Assembly (NCBI RefSeq): GCF_014775655.1
Contig: NZ_CP061274.1
Location: 1,178,001 to 1,242,000, forward strand
Source of the DNA: Clavibacter zhangzhiyongii
Lineage (GTDB): Bacteria > Actinomycetota > Actinomycetes > Actinomycetales > Microbacteriaceae
Length of the DNA stretch: 64,000 nucleotides
Direction of reading: 5' to 3'
Shown piece after piece: positions 9,721 through 18,221 of the stretch; the stretch's first letter is position 1; each line of letters begins with the position of its first letter. A model generated the notes under the pieces. It did no database searches. It was not told the DNA's origin and saw only the letters and a program-made list of their open reading frames with translations. The position numbers and the translations under genes are program-made.

Positions 9721-10314
9721 ATGTGGATCGAGGACGACGGCACGGTGTCATCCATGTGGGTGGACGGGTCGTTCCGTCACCTGCCGCGGCGTGCCCGCTG
9801 GGCGATGTGGACCGCCGACCCCGCGGATCTCGACGAGCTGGCGGAGGACGTGACCGCCCTCGAGACCGCCGTCCGCATCGCGGCCTCGTGCCGCCGGGAG
9901 TGGCCGGACCAGTCGGCGTACCGCATGCGGGAGATCCCGCGTGAGCTGCTCGGCGGCTTCCGCGGGCTCCGCGACCTCGCCGACGTGCGCGAGCACCTGC
10001 TCTCCTTCCCGCTGGCGCTGTCCATGCAGTGGCAGACGGACGCCGTGCAGGTGGCGGTCGGCGTGGTCGACACCGTCCGACGTGGCGCCCTCCGCCGCCG
10101 GCTCGCGCGCGGCGCGCACCTCGTGGCGTCGCGGCTCCGGATCCCGGTCATCGGCCGCTCGGAGCCCGCTCCGCCCCGGGCCCGCCGCATCGCCCCGCTG
10201 GACGCGTGCTCGGCGCCCGGGCAGCTCGTGGACGACGACGGCGAGCCGCTGCACGATCCCTCGCGCGTGGAGCGGCTCGCCGCCTCACGATCCCGAGCGG
10301 CGCGATGGCGGTGA
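9721..10314 (+). CDS. Hypothetical protein
   Basis: 197 residues from the ATG at 9721, which sits eight bases after GGGGAGAG; the frame stays open upstream to a GTG at 9592. No family recognised. The N-terminus MWIEDDGTVSSMWVDGSF is acidic and aromatic. The middle is helical and charged. The C-terminal third is basic and arginine-rich. No signal peptide or membrane span. It is followed after 70 bases by another small unknown, probably in the same transcript. Confidence 0.7.
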   Translation: MWIEDDGTVSSMWVDGSFRHLPRRARWAMWTADPADLDELAEDVTALETAVRIAASCRREWPDQSAYRMREIPRELLGGFRGLRDLADVREHLLSFPLALSMQWQTDAVQVAVGVVDTVRRGALRRRLARGAHLVASRLRIPVIGRSEPAPPRARRIAPLDACSAPGQLVDDDGEPLHDPSRVERLAASRSRAARWR

Positions 10315-10384
10315 CGACGGCACGCCGCACGTGCGCCGAGGTGCATGTCCCCGGGAGGCCGGCATGAGGTTCCCGTAGTGCCTC

Positions 10385-10696
10385 ATGCTCCCCGAGGACG
10401 AGTTCCGCTACGGAGACGCCGAGGATGAGTGGATGGTCGGGACCGCCGAGTCGGCGAGCGAGCCGCGGCCGGAGGGATCGCTCATCGACGTCGTCACGAC
10501 CGCGCTCGACGTCGAGTGGGACGCGTCCCCGGAGGCGTGGGAGCAGGCGCGGGCGTGGTTCGTCCGGCATTCGCAGCGCAGGTGGGAGGGACTCTCGGCG
10601 AAGGAGCGCAGGAGGATCCGATGGCTCGTCGGCCCGCGTGAGGCGAGGGCGACCCACGGGTACGTCGACGTCGGTCCCTTCGACGGTCCCCTCTGA
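10385..10696 (+). CDS. Hypothetical protein
   Basis: 103 residues; not recognised. A mostly acidic, tryptophan-containing small soluble protein (EWDASPEAWEQARAW near residue 45, then a KERRRIRWL helix). The ATG at 10385 lacks a clear Shine-Dalgarno. Codon bias with strong third-position GC supports coding. Confidence 0.6.
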   Translation: MLPEDEFRYGDAEDEWMVGTAESASEPRPEGSLIDVVTTALDVEWDASPEAWEQARAWFVRHSQRRWEGLSAKERRRIRWLVGPREARATHGYVDVGPFDGPL

Positions 10697-10828
10697 GATC
10701 GGGCGGCGGAGCCGAGCGCGCGTCCGCGCCGCGTCATGCGCCACCCCGCGGATCCGCCATGCTGGTCCCTGCGCGGAACGCGGCACGACCGCCCGCGCGG
10801 ATCCCGTCCCCTCACCCCGGAGACCGCC

Positions 10829-11491
10829 ATGACCGCTTCCGCGTCCGAGCCCCTGCCCACGCCCACCCCCGTCGTCCCGGGCGGGGCGACCACCGCGGGC
10901 ATCCCGCACTCCGTGGCGGAGGACGTCCTCGGGATCCTCACCGGCACGTTCGTCGCCTCGTTCGGGCTCTTCCTGCTCCGGGCGAGCGATGCCGTCACGG
11001 GCGGCACCGCAGGTCTCGCGCTGCTGCTGAGCTACACGGGCGTGCTGCCGTTCGGCGTGCTGTTCTTCGTGGTGAACGCGCCGTTCTTCGCCCTCGCGGT
11101 ATGGAAGAAGGGGGGGCGGTTCACGATCCGCACGGCCATCTCCGTCGCGCTCGTGTCGCTGTTCTCGACGCTGCACCCGGCGATGGTGACGAGCCTCGAC
11201 CTGCAGCCCGTCTACGGCGTGCTCGCGGGGAACCTGCTCGTGGGGATCGGGCTGCTCGTGGTGTTCCGCCACGGATCCAGCCTCGGCGGCTTCAACATCG
11301 TCGCGCTCATCGTGCAGGAGCGGTTCGGCTTCCGGGCCGGGTACGCGCAGATGATCCTCGACGTCATCGTGATCCTGCTCGGCCTCACGGTGGTGTCGCT
11401 CGCGAGCGTCGTGTGGTCGGCCCTCGGCGCGGTGCTGCTGAACCTCGTGCTCGCGCTCAACCACCGGCCGGGGCGGTACACCGGGATCTGA
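10829..11491 (+). CDS. YitT family integral membrane protein
   Basis: 220 residues with about six membrane spans. It has YitT/DUF161 features: TGGTAGLALLLS after the first span and F-G-S-S-L-G-G-F-N type Gly-rich loops (here HGSSLGGFNI). The ATG at 10829 follows GGAG at the right distance; an upstream in-frame start at 10736 gives an unlikely N-terminus. Members lack a settled function; some act in export of small molecules. It is convergent with the DUF3817 gene. Confidence 0.88.
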   Translation: MTASASEPLPTPTPVVPGGATTAGIPHSVAEDVLGILTGTFVASFGLFLLRASDAVTGGTAGLALLLSYTGVLPFGVLFFVVNAPFFALAVWKKGGRFTIRTAISVALVSLFSTLHPAMVTSLDLQPVYGVLAGNLLVGIGLLVVFRHGSSLGGFNIVALIVQERFGFRAGYAQMILDVIVILLGLTVVSLASVVWSALGAVLLNLVLALNHRPGRYTGI

Positions 11492-11527
11492 TCCCGCGAT
11501 CCGCGACCCGGCGTCGGCGCTCCGGCG

Positions 11528-11995
11528 TCAGCGGACGAGCGGGCCGTCGGCTGCGGCCGGCTGGCGCAGGTAGCCGCGGCGGCGCAGCCCGATCTCGAGC
11601 GGCAGCGTGGCGAGCGGCGGGATCGCGGCGACGCCCGCGAGCAGCGCCGGCTTCCACCCCCAGCGCAGGCGGTACGCCGTGACGAGCGTGATGACCACGT
11701 ACGCCACGAAGGCGGCGCCGTGCAGCCGGCCGAAGACGTAGACGCCGAGCTCCGTGGTCTCGGTCACGTACTTGAGGAACATGCCGACGAGCAGGCCCGT
11801 CCAGGTGATCGCCTCGACGACCGCGACCACGGCGAAGAGACGGCCGAGGCGCGAGGGGCGGTCGGTCCGCTCGCGGGTGCCCCGCCACACGGATGCGGCA
11901 GGGGTGCCGGACGCGGCAGGGGAGCCGGAGGCCGCCGCGGGACGGGCCCCCGGCTCGGCGGTCGGGGCGGCGTCGGGGTGCGGGGCGTCCGTCAT
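11528..11995 (-). CDS. DUF3817 domain-containing membrane protein
   Basis: 155 residues. An Ala/Pro-rich N-terminal 50 residues precede a DUF3817 domain with three membrane spans: FAVVAVVEAITWTGLLVGM, the V-F-G-R-L-H-G segment and YVVITLVTAYRLRWGWKPAL. The conserved E-x-x-T-[WY] and H-G are typical of the family. The start at 11995 has GGAAGG five bases upstream. The function of the domain is unknown. Confidence 0.85.
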   Translation of the reverse strand: MTDAPHPDAAPTAEPGARPAAASGSPAASGTPAASVWRGTRERTDRPSRLGRLFAVVAVVEAITWTGLLVGMFLKYVTETTELGVYVFGRLHGAAFVAYVVITLVTAYRLRWGWKPALLAGVAAIPPLATLPLEIGLRRRGYLRQPAAADGPLVR

Positions 11996-12291
11996 GGGGC
12001 CTTCCGGGGCAGGGGGATCCGGGTGGATCCGGCGGGCGGGGCAGGTCGCCGCCAGGGTACGGGGCGGCGTCGGGCGGGAGCTGGGGGCGGCGCCGTGGCG
12101 TCTCGCCGGCGCGTCCGGGTCCCGGGCGGGGTCCGCCGGGGACCGCGCGGGCATGTCCCCGGACGGACACGTGTCACGCACCACTGCACGCGTGTGGGAT
12201 TATTTCCCCAGAGGTGGAAGTCGCCTCGACGATCTGGGGGGATCAATTGGGGGAGCACCACTCTGCCGTCCGCCGTGCCTCGACACGGGGG
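11996..12291. promoter_or_regulatory. Divergent intergenic region with candidate regulatory elements
   Basis: About 296 bases separate the divergent DUF3817 and esterase genes, with no gene seen. It holds a perfect 10-bp palindrome GACACGTGTC at 12166-12175 and an AT-rich island in this GC-rich DNA (GGGATTATTTCCCC near 12197-12210), a plausible -10 region for the esterase gene. A GGGGGG Shine-Dalgarno at 12236-12241 stands five bases before an in-frame TTG (12247). All are visual predictions. Confidence 0.4.
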
Positions 12292-15200
12292 ATGCGCACC
12301 GCATCCGCACGCGCACGTCTCGTCGCCGCCGTCACGGGGCTCAGCCTCGGGGTGACGCTGCTCGTCGCCGTCGAGCCGGGCGCCGCCCCGGCCGGGGCCG
12401 CGACGACCGCGAGCGCCGCGTCGACCGCGCGCGTCCTCGCGCCGGCCGTGAGCACGGGCACGAGCCCGACGGCGGGCGTCGACGCGCCGAGCGCGACCGC
12501 CACCGACGGGCAGCCGAGCGCCGCGTCGATGCTGCGCCTGCTGCAGGTCACCGCGGCCGCCGCGCCGTTCACCGCGACGCCCGCGCCCGTCATCACGGGC
12601 AAGGCCGTCATCGGACAGCGCCTGCTCGCGACGACCGCGCGCTGGACGCCAGCCGCGACGACCAGCAGGTACGCCTGGCTGGTCGACGGGGTGCCCGTGA
12701 GCGGGCAGACCTCGACCGCGTACACCGTGCGCGCCGCCGACGCGGGATCCGTCATCACGGTCGCCGTCACGGGCAGCCGCTCCGGCTACGACACGAGCAC
12801 GCGGACGAGCGAGCCGACCACCGCCGTGCCCGTGCCCGTCGTCGCCGAGTTCGCTGCCGCGCCCGCGCCCACCATCGCCGGCACCGCGCGGGTGGGCTTC
12901 ACCTTCACCGCGCGCGCCGGCACCTGGACGCCGTGGCCGACGTTCTCGTACTCCTGGACCCGCGACGGCGTGCTCATCGCCGGGCAGACGGGCGCGACCT
13001 ACCGGGTCACCGAGGCCGACCAGGGTGCGGCGATCGCCGTGACCGTGACCGGCACCAAGACCGGGTACGCGACGACGCCCGTGACCAGCGACGCGATGAC
13101 GGTGCCGGCGGCGCCGGTCCCGACGCCGACGGTCGCGCCCACGGTCGCGCCCACGCAGGCTCCGACCCCGACGCCCACGGTCGCGCCCACGCAGGCGCCG
13201 GCTCCCGCGCCGACCCAGGACCCCGCGCCGACCCCGACGTCGGAGCCCACGCCCACGCAGGCTCCCGCGCCGACCCCGACGCCCACGGCCGCGCCGACGC
13301 CCGCGCCTACGACGCCCGCCGCGATCCCGTTCAGCGCCGCCGCGACGCCCACGATCGCGGGCACCGCGCGCGTCGGCTTCACGCTCTCCGCGCGCGCCGG
13401 CGTCTGGACCCCGTGGCCCACGTTCTCCTACGCGTGGCTCCGGGACGGCGTCGTGATCGCCGGGCAGACCGGCGCGACGTACCGCGTGCAGGCCGGGGAC
13501 GCCGGATCCCGCATCAGCGTGGCCGTGACCGGCACGAAGACCGGCTACGCGACGCGGACCCAGGCGAGCACGGAGCTGCAGGTGCCCGCCGCGAGCACCC
13601 CGGCGCCCACCCCGGTGCCGACGACCCCGGCGCCCACGCCCACGGCGGCACCCGCGCCGACGCCGACGCCCGGCACCCCGACGCCCGCGCCGTCCGCGCC
13701 CGCGCCGACCCCGGAGCCGACCCCGGCCCCCACGACCCCGCCCGCCGACGCGCCCTACGCGGTCGCGTCGACGCCGACCATCGCCGGCACCGCGCGCGTC
13801 GGCTTCACGCTGTCCGCGCGCGCCGGCGTCTGGACGCCGTGGCCGACCTTCACCTACGCGTGGACCCGCGACGGCGTCGCGATCCCCGACCAGACCGGCG
13901 TCACCTACCGCGTGCAGGAGGGCGACCAGGGATCCACCATCGCCGTGATCGTCACGGGCACGAGGACCGGCTACGTCACGCAGTCGATCCCGAGCGCGGG
14001 CCTCCTCGTGCCGCTGCCCGAGGTCGCGCCCGAGCCGCCCGCGCCGACGCCGGCCCCCGAGCCCGCCCCCGACGTGGCGTACGAGGCCGTCGGCGACCCG
14101 TCCATCACGGGCCTCGGCCGCGTCGACTTCACGCTCAACGCCCGCTCCGGCACCTGGACGCCGTGGCCCTCCTTCTCCTACGCGTGGCTGCGCGACGGCG
14201 TCGCGATCCCCGACCAGACCGGCCCCAGCTACCGGGTCGTCGCGGGCGACGTCGGCACGAGCATCTCCGTCGCCGTGACCGGCACGAGGACGGGCTACGT
14301 CACCGAGACGCGGACGAGCCCGGCCATCGCGGTCGTGGAGACGCCCGTCACCCCGCCGCCGCCCCCGCCGGCCGTGCCGTTCGAGGCGACGACCGCGCCC
14401 GCGATCCAGGGCTCGCCCGTCGCGGGATCCCCGCTGCGCGCCGAGCTGCCCGCCTGGACGCCCGAGGCCACGAGCTACTCCTACGCCTGGGCCCGCGACG
14501 GCGTGACCGTGCTCGGCGCGACCGAGGCCACGTACGTCGTGCGCCGCGGGGACGCCGGGTCGCGGATCACGGTCACCGTCACCGGATCCCGCTCCGGCTA
14601 CCAGGACGCGAGCCGCACGAGCGAGGCCACCGCGGCCGTCGTCGACGCGCTCGACGTGCCGCCGGCCGTGCCCGCGCCCGCACCCGGCGACGAGCCCTTC
14701 GCGGACGCGCCCGGCCCGGTCGTCGCGGGCACGCTGACGGTCGGATCCACCCTCACGGCGGAGACGCCCGCGTGGACCCCGGTCGCGACGGAGCTCTCCT
14801 ACGCCTGGATGCGGAACGGGGTCGTCGTGCCCGGCCGCACCGCCTCGACCTACGTGACGGCGCCGCGCGACGCCGGAGCGCAGATCACCGTGACCGTCAC
14901 CGGACGCGCGGACGGCCTCGCGCCCACGTCCCGCACCTCCGCCGCGCGCCAGGTCGCCTCCACGGGCGTCGGCTACGACGTGGTCGTGGTGCTCGGCCAG
15001 TCCAACGCGCAGGGGGTCGGCACCGGGTGGGATCCGGCCGTCGACGTGAGCGTGCCCGGGCTCGACCAGCTCGCGGGCAGCGGCGCCAAGGCCGGGCAGA
15101 TCGTGCCCGCCAAGGACTCGCTCAGCCACGTGACCACCTGGACGACCTCCGGCGGCGTGCAGTCCGTCGGCCCCGGCATGGAGCTCGGCCGACGCCTGCT

Positions 15201-15738
15201 CGCCGAGGCGCGCCCCGGTCGCAAGGTGCTGCTCGTGCCCGCCGCCATGGCCTCCACCTCGATGACGGGCGACGGCGCCTACTCCTGGAACCCGTCGGAC
15301 ACCCGCTCGCGCGTGAACCTGTTCACCCGGGCGCTCGGGCAGGTCGACGCCGCGCTCGCGCAGGATCCCGACAACCGCCTCGTCGCGGTCGTGTGGGCGC
15401 AGGGCGAGTCCGACGCGACGCGGACGGACGAGCAGGGCTACCGGACGATGCTGCTCGACGTGGTCGACCGGCTGGACGCGCGCTACGGCGCGGTGCCGTT
15501 CCTCATCGGCGGCATGGTGCCCGAGTGGATGACGCAGTCGCCGCTGCGGCGAGCGATCGACGCCGCGCAGCAGGGCGTGCCCGCGCTGCGGTCGAACGTG
15601 TCGTACATCCCGGGGGTCGCCGGGTACAGCCGGAGCGAGGACTCGATCCACTACACGGCTGCCGGGGCACGCGCGATGGGCGACAAGTACTTCGCCGCCT
15701 ACCAGCGGGCGACGGGCGCGGTGCAGCTGCCGGGGTAG
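12292..15738 (+). CDS. Secreted multi-Ig-repeat protein with C-terminal SASA/SGNH acetylesterase domain
   Basis: 1148 residues. An N-terminal signal peptide (basic n-region, hydrophobic stretch, A-x-A near residue 36) is followed by seven Ig-like repeats of about 80-100 residues. Each carries [TP]-x-I-x-G, W-T-P and [SY]-Y-A-W plus a G-x-x-I-x-V-x-V-T-G strand. Pro/Thr/Ala-rich linkers (longest at 13099-13325 and 13585-13750) separate some repeats. The C-terminus, about residues 895-1148, is a sialate-O-acetylesterase-like hydrolase: G-Q-S-N with Ser904, W-A-Q-G-E-S-D from 1035, and D-S-I-H with Asp1117 and His1120. It probably removes acetyl groups from a glycan outside the cell. A TTG at 12247 has a better Shine-Dalgarno and could be the true start. 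Confidence 0.88.
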   Translation: MRTASARARLVAAVTGLSLGVTLLVAVEPGAAPAGAATTASAASTARVLAPAVSTGTSPTAGVDAPSATATDGQPSAASMLRLLQVTAAAAPFTATPAPVITGKAVIGQRLLATTARWTPAATTSRYAWLVDGVPVSGQTSTAYTVRAADAGSVITVAVTGSRSGYDTSTRTSEPTTAVPVPVVAEFAAAPAPTIAGTARVGFTFTARAGTWTPWPTFSYSWTRDGVLIAGQTGATYRVTEADQGAAIAVTVTGTKTGYATTPVTSDAMTVPAAPVPTPTVAPTVAPTQAPTPTPTVAPTQAPAPAPTQDPAPTPTSEPTPTQAPAPTPTPTAAPTPAPTTPAAIPFSAAATPTIAGTARVGFTLSARAGVWTPWPTFSYAWLRDGVVIAGQTGATYRVQAGDAGSRISVAVTGTKTGYATRTQASTELQVPAASTPAPTPVPTTPAPTPTAAPAPTPTPGTPTPAPSAPAPTPEPTPAPTTPPADAPYAVASTPTIAGTARVGFTLSARAGVWTPWPTFTYAWTRDGVAIPDQTGVTYRVQEGDQGSTIAVIVTGTRTGYVTQSIPSAGLLVPLPEVAPEPPAPTPAPEPAPDVAYEAVGDPSITGLGRVDFTLNARSGTWTPWPSFSYAWLRDGVAIPDQTGPSYRVVAGDVGTSISVAVTGTRTGYVTETRTSPAIAVVETPVTPPPPPPAVPFEATTAPAIQGSPVAGSPLRAELPAWTPEATSYSYAWARDGVTVLGATEATYVVRRGDAGSRITVTVTGSRSGYQDASRTSEATAAVVDALDVPPAVPAPAPGDEPFADAPGPVVAGTLTVGSTLTAETPAWTPVATELSYAWMRNGVVVPGRTASTYVTAPRDAGAQITVTVTGRADGLAPTSRTSAARQVASTGVGYDVVVVLGQSNAQGVGTGWDPAVDVSVPGLDQLAGSGAKAGQIVPAKDSLSHVTTWTTSGGVQSVGPGMELGRRLLAEARPGRKVLLVPAAMASTSMTGDGAYSWNPSDTRSRVNLFTRALGQVDAALAQDPDNRLVAVVWAQGESDATRTDEQGYRTMLLDVVDRLDARYGAVPFLIGGMVPEWMTQSPLRRAIDAAQQGVPALRSNVSYIPGVAGYSRSEDSIHYTAAGARAMGDKYFAAYQRATGAVQLPG

Positions 15739-15754
15739 CGACCACGCGCATGGG

Positions 15755-15780
15755 GCGCGGCCGGGTCGTCCCGGCCGCGC
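15755..15780. terminator. Convergent terminator between esterase and cation-efflux genes
   Basis: A perfect 11-bp stem (GCGCGGCCGGG at 15755-15765 and its complement at 15770-15780) with a TCGT loop. It lies between two convergent genes and directly abuts the stop codon of the minus-strand gene, so it probably serves both. Confidence 0.75.
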
Positions 15781-16467
15781 TCAGCAGCAGGGGGCGTCGT
15801 GCGGATCCGCCGCGCGCTCGCCCGTGAGCGCCCCGACGGGGACGGTGCACGCGTCGCCCCGCCATGCCTCGACGCCCTCGCGGACGGCGACCGCCGCGAT
15901 CACGAGCCCGGCGACGGGATCCGCCCACCACCAGCCGAGCGCGGCGTCGGCCAGCAGCCCGACGAGGAGCGCGGCCGACAGCCACGCGCACACCAGCGTC
16001 TGCCGCGAGTCGGCGACCGCGCTGGCCGACCCGAGCTCCGTGCCCGTGCGGCGCTCGAGCAGGCTGAGCGCGGGCATCACGGCGAGGCTGAGGGCGGCGA
16101 GGACGATGCCGGTGGTGCTCGGCCGGGACGCGGATCCGTCGACCAGCGCGAGCACGGCGTCGACGGCCACGTAGGCCGCCAGCCCGAGGAACGAGACGGC
16201 GATGAGCCGGAGGGCCGTGCGCTCGCGGCGCTCGGGGTCCGGCGCGGAGAACTGCCACGCCACGGCGGACGCGGCGAGCACCTCGACCACGGAGTCGAGC
16301 CCGAACGCGACGAGCGCGGGGGAGGAGGCGACGGCGCCGGCGGACAGGGCGACCACGGCCTCGACGGCGTTCCAGGCGATGGTGCCGGCGACGATCCAGC
16401 GAATGCGGCGGCGCAGGAGGTCGCGGCGGGCGACGGCGAGGCGGGGCGCGCCCGCGGCGGCGGTCAC
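15781..16467 (-). CDS. Cation diffusion facilitator-like membrane protein
   Basis: 228 residues with about five or six membrane spans. An arginine-rich N-terminus precedes W-N-x-x-E and a span ending G-L-D-S-x-x-E, the CDF-type metal-site motif; a later D-x-x-x-D-P-V-A-G-L repeats it (DAALGWWWADPVAGL). The C-terminal cytoplasmic domain of classical CDFs is absent; the protein ends in a short tail with DPHDAPCC that could bind metal. The GTG start overlaps the arsR stop by four bases, so it is the second gene of a metal-responsive pair, probably exporting a soft or transition metal such as Cd, Zn or Pb (inference). Confidence 0.85.
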   Translation of the reverse strand: MTAAAGAPRLAVARRDLLRRRIRWIVAGTIAWNAVEAVVALSAGAVASSPALVAFGLDSVVEVLAASAVAWQFSAPDPERRERTALRLIAVSFLGLAAYVAVDAVLALVDGSASRPSTTGIVLAALSLAVMPALSLLERRTGTELGSASAVADSRQTLVCAWLSAALLVGLLADAALGWWWADPVAGLVIAAVAVREGVEAWRGDACTVPVGALTGERAADPHDAPCC

Positions 16468-16817
16468 GCGGCCGGCTCGCAGCAGCCGGGGGCGCAGAGG
16501 GCGGGATCCGCGCAGGCCCGGTCGTCCTCCACCGCGAGCACGACCTCCACGAGCGCGCCGAGCCCTCGGGCGATGCGCGGGTCCGCGATCTCGTAGCGCA
16601 CGCTGCGCCCCTCGGGGACGGTCCGCACGATGCCGCAGCCGCGGAGGCACGTCAGGTGGTTCGAGACGTTCTGCCGGGTGAGTCCGAGCGCCTCGGCGAG
16701 GAGCGCCGGGTACGCGGGGCCGTCGAGGAGCTCGACGAGGATCCGGGAGCGCGTGGGATCCGCGAGCGCCCGGCCGAGCCGGGTCATCACGTCGAGGCGC
16801 GGGGCGAGCAGGGTCAT
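16464..16817 (-). CDS. ArsR/SmtB metal sensor, CmtR-like
   Basis: 117 residues. The winged helix contains L-A-D-P-T-R-S-R-I and LTRQNVSNHL-T-CLRGC. The CLRGC cysteine pair in the recognition-helix region is the metal site described for CmtR, the Cd/Pb sensor of mycobacteria, whose third ligand is a C-terminal cysteine. Here the tail is rich in cysteines (CADPALCAPGCC), more than CmtR needs. The ATG at 16817 sits inside a perfect palindrome and has no Shine-Dalgarno, suggesting a leaderless transcript repressed at its start. It overlaps the efflux gene. Confidence 0.9.
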   Translation of the reverse strand: MTLLAPRLDVMTRLGRALADPTRSRILVELLDGPAYPALLAEALGLTRQNVSNHLTCLRGCGIVRTVPEGRSVRYEIADPRIARGLGALVEVVLAVEDDRACADPALCAPGCCEPAA

Positions 16818-16854
16818 GGCACGACGGTACAGCATTAGCTGTACCGTCGTGCCA
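16817..16854. promoter_or_regulatory. Perfect 38-bp palindrome, candidate ArsR operator
   Basis: Arms TGGCACGACGGTACAGC (16817-16833) and its exact complement (16838-16854) flank a 4-base ATTA centre. It overlaps the arsR start codon, and a TACCGT -10-like hexamer lies within it on the minus strand at the right distance for a leaderless message. Long inverted repeats overlapping their own promoter are typical ArsR-family operators. It could also form a hairpin ending the upstream ADH transcript. Confidence 0.75.
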
Positions 16855-16871
16855 CAGCGCGAGGATCCGGA

Positions 16872-18011
16872 TCAGGCCGCGGGGTGCAGGACGACCTTCG
16901 TGTAGCCGTCGACGCGCTTGTCGAACTTGTCGAAGGCGTCGACCGCGTCGTCGAGCGGGACCTCGTGCGACACGATGCGGCCGGGCGTCGCGCGCCCGCG
17001 GATGATGAGGTCGCGCAGCTCGCGGTTGTACCGCTTCACCGGGCACTGGCCGGTGCCGATGCTGATGCCCTTGGTGAACGCGGTCCCGAAGTCGAACGCG
17101 ATCCGGCCCTCCTTCGCCTCCTCGGTCGCGCCCTTGGGGTCGGACGGGTTGTAGACGCCCACGACGCCGATCGCGCCGGTGGCCCGCACCACGCTGACGA
17201 GCGCGTCGAGCACCATCTCGGGGTGCTCCTCGCCCGTGTGGTCGTGCGCCTGGTACCCCACGGCCTCCACGCCGCTGTCGACGCCGAAGCCGTCGGTGAG
17301 GTCCATGATCGCCTCCGTCACGTCGACCTCCGAGAAGTCGATCGCGGTGGCGCCGAACTCCTCGGCGAGGACGAGGCGGTCCTGCTGGTGGTCGACGACG
17401 AAGACCTGCGAGGCGCCGCGGATCATGGCGCTGTGCGCGGCCATGAGGCCCACGGGTCCGGCGCCGAAGATCGCGACGGTCTTGCCGGGCGCGACCTTCG
17501 CGAGCTCGGTGCCGTGGTACCCGGTGGGGAAGATGTCGGAGAGCATCGTGAAGTCGAGCTCGTGCTCGGTGCCCTGGGGCAGCTCGAGGAGGTTGAAGTC
17601 GGCCCACGGGACGCGCAGCAGCTCGGCCTGGCCGCCCCAGTAGGGGCCCATGGCCGGGTAGCCGAAGCCGGCACCGGGCTGGCCGGACGGGTTGGCGCGC
17701 AGGCACGCGGAGGTGAAGCCCTCGTTGCAGGTGCGGCACGTGCCGCACGCGAGGTTGAAGGGGACCGAGACGCGGTCGCCGACCTCGATCCTCTCGACCC
17801 CGGCGCCGACGGCCTCGACGACGCCCATGTTCTCGTGGCCGAACACCATGCCGGACTCGAACTCCACCCGGCCCTCGTAGGGGTGCAGGTCGGAGCCGCA
17901 GATGTTCGCGCTCGTGATGCGGATGACCGCGTCGAGGGGGCCCTGGATCGTCGGATCCGGCACCTCCTCCACGGCGACGTCGAACGGTCCCTTGTAGACG
18001 ACTGCCTTCAT
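16872..18011 (-). CDS. Zinc-dependent alcohol dehydrogenase, glutathione-independent formaldehyde dehydrogenase-like
   Basis: 379 residues. A medium-chain dehydrogenase: catalytic zinc motif ICGSDLH, G-H-E-N, structural zinc cysteines in CGTCRTCNEGFTSAC (CX2CX2CX7C), and a Rossmann G-A-G-P-V-G. The sequences SGMVFGHENMG and GYPAMGPYWGGQAE, the long insert after GYQAHDHTGEEH and the MDLTDGFGVD segment resemble the FdhA/formaldehyde-dismutase subgroup. The start has AAGGAGAAGCAC upstream. It probably oxidises formaldehyde or small aldehydes/alcohols with NAD; the substrate cannot be read from sequence. Confidence 0.92.
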   Translation of the reverse strand: MKAVVYKGPFDVAVEEVPDPTIQGPLDAVIRITSANICGSDLHPYEGRVEFESGMVFGHENMGVVEAVGAGVERIEVGDRVSVPFNLACGTCRTCNEGFTSACLRANPSGQPGAGFGYPAMGPYWGGQAELLRVPWADFNLLELPQGTEHELDFTMLSDIFPTGYHGTELAKVAPGKTVAIFGAGPVGLMAAHSAMIRGASQVFVVDHQQDRLVLAEEFGATAIDFSEVDVTEAIMDLTDGFGVDSGVEAVGYQAHDHTGEEHPEMVLDALVSVVRATGAIGVVGVYNPSDPKGATEEAKEGRIAFDFGTAFTKGISIGTGQCPVKRYNRELRDLIIRGRATPGRIVSHEVPLDDAVDAFDKFDKRVDGYTKVVLHPAA

Positions 18012-18221
18012 GTGCTTCTCCTTCTCGATGACGTTCGGAGGCGGACGGGCGCTCGAGCCGATGCGCGCCTGATGCCCTCGACACTGCCGACGGTCGCGGG
18101 GGGATGTCCGGGGGTTGACAGCGGTGCCGAGGAGGGGCGAGGCGTCGGCGGGGTCGTCGCGCCCACCTGGCAGGATCGAGGGACGCGCCGACCCGCGGCC
18201 GCCGACCCCTCCGGAGGATCC

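Noticed and set aside
13099-13750. Short-unit repeats that might suggest a CRISPR array
   Set aside because: They are in-frame Pro/Thr/Ala-rich linkers of a coding sequence with no spacers of even size.
11992-15651. A minus-strand open frame of more than 1,200 codons opposite the esterase gene
   Set aside because: Its composition (Arg/Gly/His/Asp without domains) is the mirror of GC-rich coding DNA; the plus-strand frame has a signal peptide, repeats and catalytic motifs.
18115-18120. TTGACA as a -35 for the arsC gene
   Set aside because: No -10 hexamer at 16-18 bases downstream; a CAGGAT closer to the gene is as likely. I did not annotate either.
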